A stretch of DNA of 22,112 bases from JAZGDL01 sp036477795. Its GTDB lineage: Bacteria > Planctomycetota > Phycisphaerae > UBA1845. Made by a program: the position numbers and the translations under genes. Numbering within the stretch: position 1 is the stretch's first letter; the number at the start of each line of letters is the position of its first letter. Under the pieces are notes generated by a model. That model was not told the DNA's origin, ran no database searches, and worked only from the letters and a program-made list of their open reading frames with translations. This document shows, piece by piece, positions 14,837 to 22,112 of the stretch. The DNA lies in contig JAZGDL010000303.1 of the NCBI GenBank assembly GCA_036477795.1, forward strand, positions 1 through 22,112, given 5' to 3'.

Positions 14837-15877
14837 TCAGGTCGCATCCGACCGGCGAATGCGGCCGATGTGACCTGCCAGACGAACCTTGGCGATTCGA
14901 TAGTGAGGTCGTGGCCGGATGCTGTAGGCCCGCCGATAGTACTTCAGGGCATCGTCGTATCGACCCGAAGCCTCCGCAGCCACGGCGGCGCCGTACGCCG
15001 CCCGGTCGTCATCGGGATGATCCATCAGTACTCGCTTGAAATAATGAATCGCCTCTTCGTAGGCGTCCGCCCGCAGCATTCTGACGCCGTTGCGACAGTC
15101 TTCGTTGGCGCTGCTTTCAACATAGACGTCGAAACGCATCTCGCAGGGGAGGAATAGGCTGACGAATTCGCGGGACTCGGTGTCCACCGCCTGTCTGATG
15201 ATCTCGTCACGCGGGGTCAGCGAGGCTTCGGTCTGCGCGCTGCCGAACAGTATAAAGGTGCTGGTCCTGTCATGCTTGCTGAAGGGCGGCGGCGAATGGG
15301 TGATCCAGTTGCGATTGCTGACGGTGTCGACCAGCTTGAACGTGGTTTGAACGGTGATGTTCCGGGAGATAGTGTCCACTTCCCGCGTTCTGATCTCGCC
15401 GGCTCCGACACCCCCCCCGCCCAGGCCCCAGATGTCCGAAATGGTGGTCTGTTTGCCGCGGTGGGTCTCCACCTTGACGTTGATCTCGCTCTGGATGATG
15501 CCCTGGGCGGCCATGATCTTGCCGCCATGCCCCGGCGAGGCGCCGTCGGTAAGCCCGGCAGCCGCCAGATCCTCCTCAGCCATGCCCTGCTGCAAGTGCT
15601 TGCGATCAACCACCTTGAGGTCGGCACCGAAGCGCCGATTGGCGTCTTGAATCAGGTCCTGAATTGTGTTGGCTGCCAACTCCGACCACCGCTGGTCAGT
15701 GACCATATTGACCTTGGCATTCTCCACGGACACAGCCTTCATGCCCGGGGGCAGCCCCTTGCTCGGTTCCAAGACGTAACGGACCGAAACCCAAGCCTCC
15801 TGCGAAGCACAGCCGCATAATCCGAATGTGCCGGCCGCCGCCATCGCGACGAACGTGGCGCGTCGTGCTATGTCCAT
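14837..15877 (-). CDS. CsgG-like lipoprotein with C-terminal TPR repeats
   Basis: This is a 346-residue envelope lipoprotein. Its signal peptide (MDIARRATFVAMAAAGTFGL) ends in LCGC, so Cys23 is likely lipidated. The central part follows the CsgG/LpoB-type pattern: an amphipathic helix (NTIQDLIQDANRRFG), then LKVVDRKHLQQGMAEEDLAAAGL, then a GKIMAAQGIIQSEI strand segment where family members have GA-x-x-I-x-x-G. A Gly-rich turn (GLGGGGVGAG) follows. The last ~85 residues form about two TPR motifs (AYEEAIHYFKRVL, RYDDALKYYRRAY), a protein-docking module. AAGGAG precedes the ATG. It heads a same-strand series with the LPP20-like and small lipoprotein genes. Pore formation is not shown. A role in envelope assembly is inferred. 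Confidence 0.75.
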   Translation of the reverse strand: MDIARRATFVAMAAAGTFGLCGCASQEAWVSVRYVLEPSKGLPPGMKAVSVENAKVNMVTDQRWSELAANTIQDLIQDANRRFGADLKVVDRKHLQQGMAEEDLAAAGLTDGASPGHGGKIMAAQGIIQSEINVKVETHRGKQTTISDIWGLGGGGVGAGEIRTREVDTISRNITVQTTFKLVDTVSNRNWITHSPPPFSKHDRTSTFILFGSAQTEASLTPRDEIIRQAVDTESREFVSLFLPCEMRFDVYVESSANEDCRNGVRMLRADAYEEAIHYFKRVLMDHPDDDRAAYGAAVAAEASGRYDDALKYYRRAYSIRPRPHYRIAKVRLAGHIGRIRRSDAT

Positions 15878-15979
15878 TGCAGCAACTCCTTAAACCGGAT
15901 CAATAAACTTGGCCATTCCCCGGAACCGCCGATCAATCATCCTCGATTACGGCACACCGTCAAGCGCCCGTCGTATTGA

Positions 15980-16009
15980 TTGACAGTAGACGGGCCATTG
16001 CGCAACAAT
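15980..16009 (+). promoter_or_regulatory. Weak candidate promoter for ispG
   Basis: TTGACA at 15980-15985 is a perfect -35. AACAAT at 16004-16009 is an 18-base-spaced but imperfect -10. If used, the composite palindrome at 16056-16200 would be transcribed in the ispG leader. Confidence 0.35.
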
Positions 16010-16055
16010 ACTAATGCCGTTTTCGGTCACACAGTTTCGCGACCGTGGAGATAGC

Positions 16056-16200
16056 TCCTAGGCCCGCCGTTTACGGCGGGTGAACGATGGCATCTTCCCA
16101 TTCATTCCCCCTCCCCTTCTCCCGCCGCCAAAGGCGGCGGGAGAAGGGGAGGGGGAATGGTCCGTGCTCCCGCCACCCGGCCTGAAGGCCGGGCCTAGGA
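16056..16200. repeat. Composite palindromic element H (145 bp)
   Basis: Inverted ends tcctaggccc (16056-16065) and gggcctagga (16191-16200) enclose a hairpin at 16063-16080. A perfect 27-bp-arm hairpin with a three-base loop follows (16103-16129 with 16133-16159), then a hairpin at 16176-16193. It lies 62 bases upstream of ispG in an otherwise gene-free 385-base gap. Confidence 0.93.
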
Positions 16201-16262
16201 TGATGAAAACGAAACTCTCCCACCGAAGACGGCACTGACAGTCGATAACAAGGAACGGTTTG

Positions 16263-17465
16263 ATGACACCACGCAAAGCCACCCATCAGGTCACCGTAGG
16301 CAGCGTACGGATAGGAGGAGACGCCCCGGTCACCATCCAATCGATGACCAGCACCTACACCTACGAAATCGACGAGACCGTCGCCCAGATTCGAAAACTT
16401 GCCCAAGCCGGCTGTGATCTGGTGCGGATCGCCGTGCCGCAACAACGGGATACCGAAGCCCTGCCGTCCATCCTGGAGCAGTCGCCGGTGCCCATTGTCG
16501 CCGATGTCCACTTTCACTACCAGCGAGCTTTGGAGTCCGTCGAGCACGGCGTTCACAAGATCCGGCTGAACCCGGGGAACATCAAAGACCGTAAGCAGGT
16601 GGATCGGGTGATCGCCGCGTGCAAGGATCGCGGGATACCGATCCGGGTGGGCGTCAACGAAGGCAGCGTGGTGGAGCGTAGCGACAAGCAGCGCCGCGCC
16701 GCCCAAAAAGCAGCCATTTCCGAAAGTCCCCGCGATCGACTGGTGGCGCTCATGATCAGCGTGCTGGAAGATTACCTGCGTATCTTCGACGACAACGATT
16801 TTCATGACGTGGTGCTGAGTCTCAAGAGCATTGATGCGAGCATCGTAGTCGACGCCTACCGGGCGGCCAGCGAGCGGTTCGATCTGCCGCTGCACCTGGG
16901 CCTGACCCATGCGGGCCCGCCCGAAACCGGTCGCATACGATCAATTGCAGCCCTGGGCACACTGCTCGCTGAGGGAATCGGCGACACCATCCGCATCTCC
17001 TACGCCTCCGACCCCATCCACGAGGTCCAGGACGCCAAGGAACTGCTCTGCTCGCTCCGCATGCGCAATCGCGTCGAGCCGGAGCTGATCGCCTGTCCCA
17101 CCTGCGGGCGCATCGAGATCGATCTTATTAAACTGGTCGCCGACGTCCGCAAACGGCTGTCGACCATCAAGACGCCGATCAAGGTGGCGGTGATGGGCTG
17201 CGTGGTGAACGGGCCCGGCGAGGCGGAAGGTGCCGACGTGGCCGTCTTCGCCGGCCGGGGCCGGGGCATCATCTACGTCCAGGGTGAGCAGACTCGAACG
17301 GTGACTGAGGACCAGATGCTCGAGGCCCTCTATCACGAGTGTCTCGCCTTGGCCGAGCGCGTCGAACGGGGTGAGACCAAGCTCTCAGCCGGCGACGTCA
17401 ACATCGCTCCGCCGGATCCACTTCCCAGGCACGATGGTTCCGTCCCGCTGTTTGTGGTCAGGTGA
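16263..17465 (+). CDS. ispG: 4-hydroxy-3-methylbut-2-enyl-diphosphate synthase
   Basis: IspG (GcpE) is a cytoplasmic [4Fe-4S] enzyme of the MEP isoprenoid pathway. It reduces methylerythritol cyclodiphosphate to HMBPP. The N-terminal TIM-barrel part shows VTIQSMTSTYT, LVRIAVP, VADVHFHY and IRLNPGNI. The C-terminal cluster ligands are Cys278, Cys281 (CPTCGR), Cys313 and Glu320 (GCVVNGPGEAE). Their spacing (3, 32, 7) equals that of the E. coli enzyme's C270, C273, C305 and E312. The protein is 400 residues, the usual short bacterial form without the extra domain of plant or some other homologues. The ATG at 16263 follows AAGGA with eight-base spacing. It appears to be a single-gene unit. Confidence 0.97.
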   Translation: MTPRKATHQVTVGSVRIGGDAPVTIQSMTSTYTYEIDETVAQIRKLAQAGCDLVRIAVPQQRDTEALPSILEQSPVPIVADVHFHYQRALESVEHGVHKIRLNPGNIKDRKQVDRVIAACKDRGIPIRVGVNEGSVVERSDKQRRAAQKAAISESPRDRLVALMISVLEDYLRIFDDNDFHDVVLSLKSIDASIVVDAYRAASERFDLPLHLGLTHAGPPETGRIRSIAALGTLLAEGIGDTIRISYASDPIHEVQDAKELLCSLRMRNRVEPELIACPTCGRIEIDLIKLVADVRKRLSTIKTPIKVAVMGCVVNGPGEAEGADVAVFAGRGRGIIYVQGEQTRTVTEDQMLEALYHECLALAERVERGETKLSAGDVNIAPPDPLPRHDGSVPLFVVR

Positions 17466-17476
17466 TCTGACGGCAC
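17453..17476 (+). repeat. Direct repeat at ispG 3' end, copy 1
   Basis: The 24 bases starting tgtggtcaggtg span the ispG stop codon and match 17610-17633 with three transitions. The two copies flank element A2. Confidence 0.7.
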
Positions 17477-17509
17477 TAACAGTACAGCGCAAACTCGCTG
17501 ACGAGTGCT

Positions 17510-17599
17510 GGTGCGAGAATCCTTTCTCGCACCCATCCGCCGCGGGAATCGTTTCCCGTGGCTCGCCAGGAGGGGGGACCGAGAAGGGATTCTCGGTCC
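17510..17599 (+). repeat. Three-hairpin element A, copy A2
   Basis: Hairpins lie at 17510-17533 (arm ggtgcgagaa), 17543-17558 (arm cgggaa) and 17576-17599 (arm ggaccgagaa). The order is the exact reverse of A1 at 10816-10905, so the two are inverted copies of one ~90-bp unit. Confidence 0.92.
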
Positions 17600-17609
17600 A
17601 GCGTTGTCT

Positions 17610-17633
17610 GTGGTCAGGTGGTCTGGCGGCGCC
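17610..17633 (+). repeat. Direct repeat at ispG 3' end, copy 2
   Basis: Partial duplicate of the ispG terminal sequence on the far side of element A2. Confidence 0.7.
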
Positions 17634-17684
17634 TACAGCGGTCAACAACCCGTGATCGGGGGCGCGAAACCGTGACCCGACGAA

Positions 17685-17706
17685 CCCACGGATTGCAATC
17701 GGTGGG
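17685..17706. repeat. 22-bp near-perfect palindrome downstream of mobA
   Basis: The core gattgcaatc is flanked by cccac and gtggg with one unpaired position on each side. It lies about 50 bases past the mobA stop. A terminator role is possible but no T-tract follows. Confidence 0.6.
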
Positions 17707-17757
17707 CTTTGTACGGGGATTTGCGAATGAATCGGCGCTGTCATTCCAAGGGATGGA

Positions 17758-18330
17758 TCATTGCGGAGGAGTGTAATCGACCGGTGCGTTGATATTAAAA
17801 AGGGCGCGTTGGGTCGGCGCGTCGGCGGGGACGGCGACGTGGGGGATTGAGCGGATGAGGCGATGAAGCGCCAAGCGATGGGCGGCGATGGCGCGTTCGA
17901 CGTCCGGGAGTACGCTGGCGTGGTACAAAGTGCAACACGTTTCCAACATCGGCGTGGAGTAGGCGATCGCCTTTGTGTCCGGCGCGATTTGTTCAACGAG
18001 AGCGGTGATAGTTGCGGGGGAGACGTTGGGGATATCGCAGCTTAGCAGCAGGCACCATTGATGGGGGAAGTGGGCCAGCAGTGCAGCCAAGCCGGCCATG
18101 GGGCCGGCGTCGCTGTATGGGTCCCGAAGCTGCTTCATGTCTTTGAGGAAACGAGGAAGTTCAGGGCCGGCGCCAAGTAGAACGCAGTCGGTGGTAACCT
18201 GGCGGGCGGTATGCACGATGGTTTCGAGAATGGTGGCGTTGCCCCAGGGCATGGTCGCTTTGTCGGTGCCCATGCGCGCGGACTTGCCGCCGATAAGAAC
18301 GCCGCCGCCGATGGAGATTTGTTCGGGCAT
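17758..18330 (-). CDS. mobA: Molybdenum cofactor guanylyltransferase
   Basis: MobA transfers GMP from GTP to molybdopterin to build the bis-guanine-dinucleotide cofactor used by DMSO-reductase-family enzymes. The 190-residue protein carries the nucleotide-binding loop LIGGKSARMGTDKA (about residues 12-25), a variant of L-A-G-G-x-S-x-R-M-G-x-D-K. Further on come DAGPMAGLAALL and LLLSCDIPNVSP, with the metal-binding Asp. The length is normal for the family. The ATG at 18328-18330 sits just before the conserved loop; a longer GTG-type start adds 17 unconserved residues. The ribosome site is weak. It is divergent from the molybdoenzyme gene it probably serves, with 65 bases between the two starts. 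Confidence 0.92.
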   Translation of the reverse strand: MPEQISIGGGVLIGGKSARMGTDKATMPWGNATILETIVHTARQVTTDCVLLGAGPELPRFLKDMKQLRDPYSDAGPMAGLAALLAHFPHQWCLLLSCDIPNVSPATITALVEQIAPDTKAIAYSTPMLETCCTLYHASVLPDVERAIAAHRLALHRLIRSIPHVAVPADAPTQRALFNINAPVDYTPPQ

Positions 18331-18395
18331 GCGTTTATGGTAGTGTTCGGCTCGCGAGCTTGAAAGGGGCTGAGGAACCAAGGCGTCCTGTTGCG

Positions 18396-20654
18396 ATGGG
18401 TGCGATTGAGCATTTGAAAACTCTGGTTCGTGAGTATTCGCCGTTCGGAGTGCTTGCGCCGCAAAAGCCTCGGCACCTCTTGGCGCTCTTGGAAACGCTG
18501 CAAGAAAATTACGGCAGATGGCACCGGGCCTGGAAGGTGCTGAACGGGCCTTGCAACGGCTGCGCCGTTCAGACGGACGGATTGAAGGACAATGTGCTGC
18601 CCCATCAACCGCACTTGTGTCTGGTGCGGATGGGGTTGATCGAAGAGGTCCTGCGCGATGAAGCGGACCTGTCGGCGTTCGCCGATGCCGCGAAAGTGGC
18701 CCGGATGGGCAACGATCGCATCGAGCGACTGGGTCGCCTCACCGGGCCGATGCTGTGGCGCCGTGGGGAGAAGGGATACCGGACCGTTTCGTTTGCCGAA
18801 GCGTACGACCTGGCCGCCGAATGGATCGAGGGCCGGCGGGGTTCGCGGTGCGGCTTCTTTACAACGAGCAAGGCGGTGGGCAACGAGGAGTACTACGCTT
18901 TCCAGCAGTTCGCCCGGGTGGTGGGCAAGACCAACAACGTGGACAGTTGTGCCAGGCAGTGTCACGCCGCCAGCGTCACGGCGCTCAAAGCCACGGTGGG
19001 GGTGGGGGCGTCATCGGGAACACTTAGCGACTTCATGAATACCGATGTGCTGGTGCTGGCCGGCACCAACCTGGCCAACAATCAGCCGCTGACTCTGCGC
19101 TATATCGAGAAGGGCCGGGCGCGGCGAGGGGGCAGGCCCTATGTGATCGTGATCAACCCCTATCGCGAGCCGGGGCTGGAGCGGTACTGGGTGCCCTCGA
19201 GCCCGCGCAGCGCCCTGTTCGGCAGCAGGATTTGCGATGATTTCGTGCAGGTGCGGGCGGGCGGTGACATCGCGTTTTTCAACGGCGTTGTGAAGATTCT
19301 GATTGAAGAGAGTCTGCTGACCGGCGAGCACCGGGCGTTCATCGAGACCAGGACAAACGGCTTTGAGAAACTGGCCGACGCACTGGCGGGCCAGTCCATT
19401 GATGATCTCGCCGAGGCCGGCGGTGCGACCACCGAACAGATGCGCCGCGTGGCTATGGTGTTGGCCCGGTGCGAGAATGCGGTGTTCTGCTGGGGGATGG
19501 GGCTGACGCAGCATCGAAGAGGTACGGACAACGTCAAAGCGATCATGAACCTGGCGTTGGTGCTGGGCCAACTGGGAAAGGCCCATGCGGGCGTGGCTCC
19601 GCTTCGGGGCCAAAGCGGTGTGCAGGCCTCGGGCGAGTGCGGCGTGGCCCCCGACATCTTTCCCGGGGGCAGCACCGTGAACGCGGAGTCAGCCAAGCGC
19701 TTCAGCGCAGTCTGGGGCGCGAAGGTGCCGGCCCGGAGGGGGCTGGCCACCGGGAAGATGATTGAGACTGCCGACCGAGGGAAGATTGAGCTATTGATGT
19801 CCTTGGGAGGCAATCTGCGCGAGACCATGCCGGACCGGCGGTATGTCCAGCGGGTGTTGAGCAAGGTGCCGTATCGGATCCGGCTGGACGTGATGATGAA
19901 CAGTGAAGCAATGATCGAGCCGGGCGAAGCGTCGCTGGTGATTCCGATTCGCAACTGGTACGAGTGGGACAGCGTGTTCACCACCACGGCCACCGACCGA
20001 ACGATAAGAGCTTTTCGCGGAACGCTGCCGATGCGGTGGGCCGGTTTGCCGGAGTCTTGGTTCGCTCTGCGCGAAATCGCCCGGCGGGTGCTGGGTGATG
20101 AACTGCGCGGGTTCAGCTACCAAAGCACACAACAGATTCGCGAGATGATGGCTCGTACCATCGGCGTGTATGAGGGAATCGCGTCCCTTTCCCAGCCGCA
20201 CAGGCAGATGCAGTGGGGCGGTGAATATCTGTTCAAGAACGGATTCACCAATATGCCCCAGCACCGGGCGGTGTTCAGCGTGCTGAAGCCGGATGCGCAC
20301 AAGGTGCCCGAAGGGTGCTTGATGTTGAGTACGCGGCGCGGGTTCGGCCAATGGAACTCGCAGCATCGCATCAGCGTTGCCAAGGACTCGCTGACCGGAG
20401 CTACAACGCGTAAAGCCGTTTTGATGCATCCGGATGATGTAGCTTCGTTGGGCTTGAATCACGGGGAGCGCATTCGGGTGACGGCTGAACACGGGGCGTC
20501 GGTCGAAGGCGTGTGCTGGGCAGACGGCGGTATGCGCCCGGGGCACGTGCAAGCCTTTTGGCCTCTGGCGAATGATCTAATAAGGCGCGGCGTGTACGAC
20601 AAGCCCAGTTGCGAGCCGGATTACAATGTGGTAGTGCGCGTGGTAAAGATCTAG
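18396..20654 (+). CDS. FdhF/YdeP-family molybdopterin oxidoreductase (formate dehydrogenase-like)
   Basis: This is a bis-MGD enzyme of 752 residues related to formate dehydrogenase alpha subunits and to E. coli YdeP. The active-site segment CARQCHAASVTAL places Cys189 where FdhF has selenocysteine (CARVUHGPSVAGL). Cys53, Cys56 and Cys75 near the N-terminus could ligate an Fe-S cluster. Other family hallmarks are NPYREPGLERYW, CWGMGLTQHRRGTDNVKAI, PLRGQSGVQASGECG and the C-terminal cofactor domain with RRGFGQWNSQH. The ATG at 18396 is preferred; TTG at 18360 would add 12 residues. No electron-transfer beta or gamma subunit is adjacent, so the redox partner is unknown. fdhD follows after 36 bases and mobA is divergent. 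There is no signal peptide, so it is cytoplasmic. Confidence 0.9.
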   Translation: MGAIEHLKTLVREYSPFGVLAPQKPRHLLALLETLQENYGRWHRAWKVLNGPCNGCAVQTDGLKDNVLPHQPHLCLVRMGLIEEVLRDEADLSAFADAAKVARMGNDRIERLGRLTGPMLWRRGEKGYRTVSFAEAYDLAAEWIEGRRGSRCGFFTTSKAVGNEEYYAFQQFARVVGKTNNVDSCARQCHAASVTALKATVGVGASSGTLSDFMNTDVLVLAGTNLANNQPLTLRYIEKGRARRGGRPYVIVINPYREPGLERYWVPSSPRSALFGSRICDDFVQVRAGGDIAFFNGVVKILIEESLLTGEHRAFIETRTNGFEKLADALAGQSIDDLAEAGGATTEQMRRVAMVLARCENAVFCWGMGLTQHRRGTDNVKAIMNLALVLGQLGKAHAGVAPLRGQSGVQASGECGVAPDIFPGGSTVNAESAKRFSAVWGAKVPARRGLATGKMIETADRGKIELLMSLGGNLRETMPDRRYVQRVLSKVPYRIRLDVMMNSEAMIEPGEASLVIPIRNWYEWDSVFTTTATDRTIRAFRGTLPMRWAGLPESWFALREIARRVLGDELRGFSYQSTQQIREMMARTIGVYEGIASLSQPHRQMQWGGEYLFKNGFTNMPQHRAVFSVLKPDAHKVPEGCLMLSTRRGFGQWNSQHRISVAKDSLTGATTRKAVLMHPDDVASLGLNHGERIRVTAEHGASVEGVCWADGGMRPGHVQAFWPLANDLIRRGVYDKPSCEPDYNVVVRVVKI

Positions 20655-20690
20655 CTTCGGATCGAAGGGCGAATTGGGGGCGGCGGGACT

Positions 20691-21509
20691 GTGGCGGAGA
20701 TGAGTCGGATCGTTGAGGTGCAGCGCGGTGGCGGAGAGGGTGCGCTCGTTGAGGACCGGGTGGCGGTGGAGGAGCCTCTGGAGATCCGCGTGGGGACGGA
20801 GCCGGTGGTGGTTACCATGCGCACGCCGGGGCACGACGGCGAGCTGGCGGTGGGACTTCTTACCACCGAAGGGGTGCTGAAAGATGTGGGTGACGTGGTC
20901 AGCGTCAAGCATTGTGAGGCGGTGGAGGCTGCGTCGGCGGGTAATGTGTTGGTGGTTGAGCTGAAGCGTGGGGCGGCGGTTGATTTGGCGCCGGTGCGGC
21001 GGGGGTTCTACGTTTCGAGCAGTTGCGGGGTGTGCGGCAAGGCCAGCATTGAACAGGTGCGGTGGTCGGCGGAGCCGGTGAGCGACGGATTTGTGCTGGA
21101 TGTCGATGTATTGCGGAGTCTCCCGGGTAAGCTGCGGTCGGAGCAGAAGGTGTTTGACCAGACCGGGGGGCTGCATGCTGCGGGGCTGTTTGACGGAGAC
21201 GGCGCGCTGTTATGCTTGCGGGAGGACGTCGGCCGACACAATGCGGTGGACAAGGTGATCGGATGGTCGGTGCTGGCTGGACGGTGGCCTTTGGATGACC
21301 ATGTATTGATGGTGTCGGGGCGGAGCAGCTTTGAAATCTTGCAAAAGGCCCTGAAAGCGCGGGTTCCGGTGGTGGCGGCGGTGTCGGCGGCGAGCTCGCT
21401 GGCGGTGGAACTGGCTGAGGCGGGTAATCAGACGTTGGTGGGTTTCTTGCGCGGTGAGGAGATGACGGTTTATTGTGGAGGAGAGAGAATAAGGCACGGA
21501 GGGACGTAG
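20691..21509 (+). CDS. fdhD: Formate dehydrogenase sulfurtransferase FdhD
   Basis: FdhD passes sulfur from a cysteine desulfurase to the molybdenum cofactor of formate dehydrogenase-like enzymes and is needed for their activity. The 272-residue protein has EDRVAVEEPLEIRV near the start and TPGHDGELAVGLLTTEGV. The sulfur-relay motif SSSCGVCGKAS follows (Cys112, Cys115), then REDVGRHNAVDKVIGW and MVSGRSSFEILQKAL, all standard for the family. The GTG at 20691 follows a G-rich stretch. ATG at 20700 is possible and would remove three residues. It is probably co-transcribed with the oxidoreductase gene 36 bases upstream. Confidence 0.95.
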   Translation: MAEMSRIVEVQRGGGEGALVEDRVAVEEPLEIRVGTEPVVVTMRTPGHDGELAVGLLTTEGVLKDVGDVVSVKHCEAVEAASAGNVLVVELKRGAAVDLAPVRRGFYVSSSCGVCGKASIEQVRWSAEPVSDGFVLDVDVLRSLPGKLRSEQKVFDQTGGLHAAGLFDGDGALLCLREDVGRHNAVDKVIGWSVLAGRWPLDDHVLMVSGRSSFEILQKALKARVPVVAAVSAASSLAVELAEAGNQTLVGFLRGEEMTVYCGGERIRHGGT

Positions 21510-21536
21510 GGGCGAAGGGACGGAAGGACGAAGGAA
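21491..21536 (-). repeat. Purine-rich ggacgaagg repeat, relative of repeat E
   Basis: Overlapping the last fdhD codons, units such as ggacgaagg are the reverse complement of the ccttcgtcc units at 5995-6030. A second short run (aaaggcacggagggacgtag) lies near 21705-21729. The gap 21510-21792 contains no gene that I can support. Confidence 0.7.
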
Positions 21537-21651
21537 CGTAGTGGCAGATGCTGTACTTGGGACACGGTGGGGGATTAGGGAGCGGAGATTACCCATCCGG
21601 CGTTCGCCAAACGACAAAGTCACTGCCGGCGTCAACTCGGCGTAGTCGAGG

Positions 21652-21665
21652 GTCTCGTACGAGAC
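21652..21665. repeat. 14-bp perfect palindrome
   Basis: gtctcgtacgagac reads the same on both strands. It lies within a sequence block at about 21590-21690 whose minus-strand translation (SYETLDYAELTPAV) resembles dispersed planctomycete repeats I remember, not checked. Confidence 0.5.
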
Positions 21666-21729
21666 GTGAGCCCGTCCATCGAACTGTGATGGAGGTATGG
21701 GGACAAAGGCACGGAGGGACGTAGGGACG

Positions 21730-21753
21730 GGTGCGAGAAGGGATTCTCGCACC
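21730..21753. repeat. Single A hairpin, locus A4
   Basis: Perfect 24-bp palindrome with arm ggtgcgagaa and loop ggga, identical in arm sequence to loci A1, A2 and A3. Confidence 0.92.
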
Positions 21754-21792
21754 AGCGGTCTTTGCTCTTCACTCTTCAGTCGGGAGCGGTTT

Positions 21793-22112
21793 GTGGAGAA
21801 GTGGCAGATTGACAAGGCCGTGGGGCGGTGCGCCAAGACCGGAGCGCTGATCGACGAGGGCGAGGTCTATTATGCCGTGCTGTATGAGCAGGGGGAGAGC
21901 TTTCGGCGGGAGGAGTACTCAGTGGCTGCCTGGGAGGGGCTGCCGCAGGGGGCGTACTGCTGCTTCAAGACGCGGATGCCGGTGAAGGAGAAGAAAAAGC
22001 GCCTGCTGGTGGACGATGACGTGCTGGTCAACTTCTTCCGGCGCTTGAAGGATGAGACACGGCTGGTGCGGTTGCAGTTTCGGTTCGTGCTGGCGCTTAT
22101 CCTGATGCGCAA
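21793..22112 (+). CDS. Conserved hypothetical protein, N-terminal 106 residues
   Basis: The GTG at 21793 is preceded by GGGAG at seven-base spacing, and the frame stays open to the window end. The sequence begins VEKWQIDKAVGRCAKTGALI. It then has EVYYAVLYEQGESFRREEYS, a conserved-looking AAWEGLPQGAYCCFKTRMP segment, a basic KEKKKR patch, and DDDVLVNFFRRLKDE, ending in a hydrophobic FRFVLALILM stretch. No signal peptide is present. The C-A-K-T-G and later Cys pair could suggest metal binding. I believe similar proteins are common in planctomycetes without assigned function. The rest lies outside the window. Confidence 0.75.
   Translation, partial: MEKWQIDKAVGRCAKTGALIDEGEVYYAVLYEQGESFRREEYSVAAWEGLPQGAYCCFKTRMPVKEKKKRLLVDDDVLVNFFRRLKDETRLVRLQFRFVLALILMR

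Noticed and set aside
18948..18962. Selenocysteine at the formate-dehydrogenase active site
   Set aside because: The codon is TGT (Cys), not TGA, so no SECIS-dependent readthrough is needed.
19791..20552. 253-codon minus-strand frame
   Set aside because: Antisense to the molybdoenzyme gene, with no family features.

Overview
The window is GC-rich and most of its intergenic DNA consists of short dispersed palindromic repeats. It has no plasmid, phage or transposase genes. The best guess for the source is a planctomycete-type bacterium (Planctomycetota, perhaps Phycisphaerae). That rests on the 'PSPKRQRG'- and 'SRDREGA'-coding dispersed repeats, a giant FG-GAP lipoprotein with a dockerin-like insert, and conserved proteins I associate with that phylum. 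The assignment is inference, since no rRNA gene is present.

Layout. 1-1991 (-): a heavy-metal P1B-type ATPase, cut only at its extreme C-terminus by the window edge. 2072-6046 (-): a ~1324-residue FG-GAP/beta-propeller secreted protein. A low-complexity repeat family (gattgcg/gattgac units followed by ccttcgtcc units) fills the gap between these two genes. The same family also sits inside the N-terminal coding part of the FG-GAP protein. 6524-7597 (+): a response regulator-diguanylate cyclase. 7598-8198: repeats only. 8199-9377 (-): HemW-like radical SAM protein, divergent from a + strand pair (9793-10768) of an FHA-domain protein and an overlapping single-span membrane protein. 10769-11221: repeats, then a good sigma-70 promoter and a structured leader. 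11222-12694 (+): rpmI-rplT-rsmA, a translation/ribosome operon without infC at its head. 12842-15877 (-): three exported proteins on one strand: a 53-residue lipoprotein, a triple LPP20-like protein, and a CsgG-like lipoprotein with C-terminal TPRs. 16263-17465 (+): ispG. 17758-21509: mobA (-) divergent from an FdhF/YdeP-type molybdoenzyme and fdhD (+), a bis-MGD formate-dehydrogenase-like module. 21793-end (+): start of a conserved hypothetical protein.

How genes work together. MobA attaches GMP to make the guanine-dinucleotide cofactor, and FdhD supplies the sulfur ligand to formate-dehydrogenase-like enzymes, so mobA-fdhF-fdhD is a coherent enzyme-plus-maturation set. The LPP20-like and CsgG-like proteins resemble the envelope families behind FlgP/FlgT-type and CsgG/LpoB-type outer-membrane assemblies, and together with the small lipoprotein could form an envelope complex (inference). 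The rest are housekeeping genes.

No complete new defence or mobile system is evident. The most unusual content is the repeat landscape: a three-hairpin element in two inverted copies plus simpler relatives, a 145-bp multi-hairpin element in the ispG leader, mirrored Planctomycete-like repeats, and a repeat family that has entered the start region of two genes.
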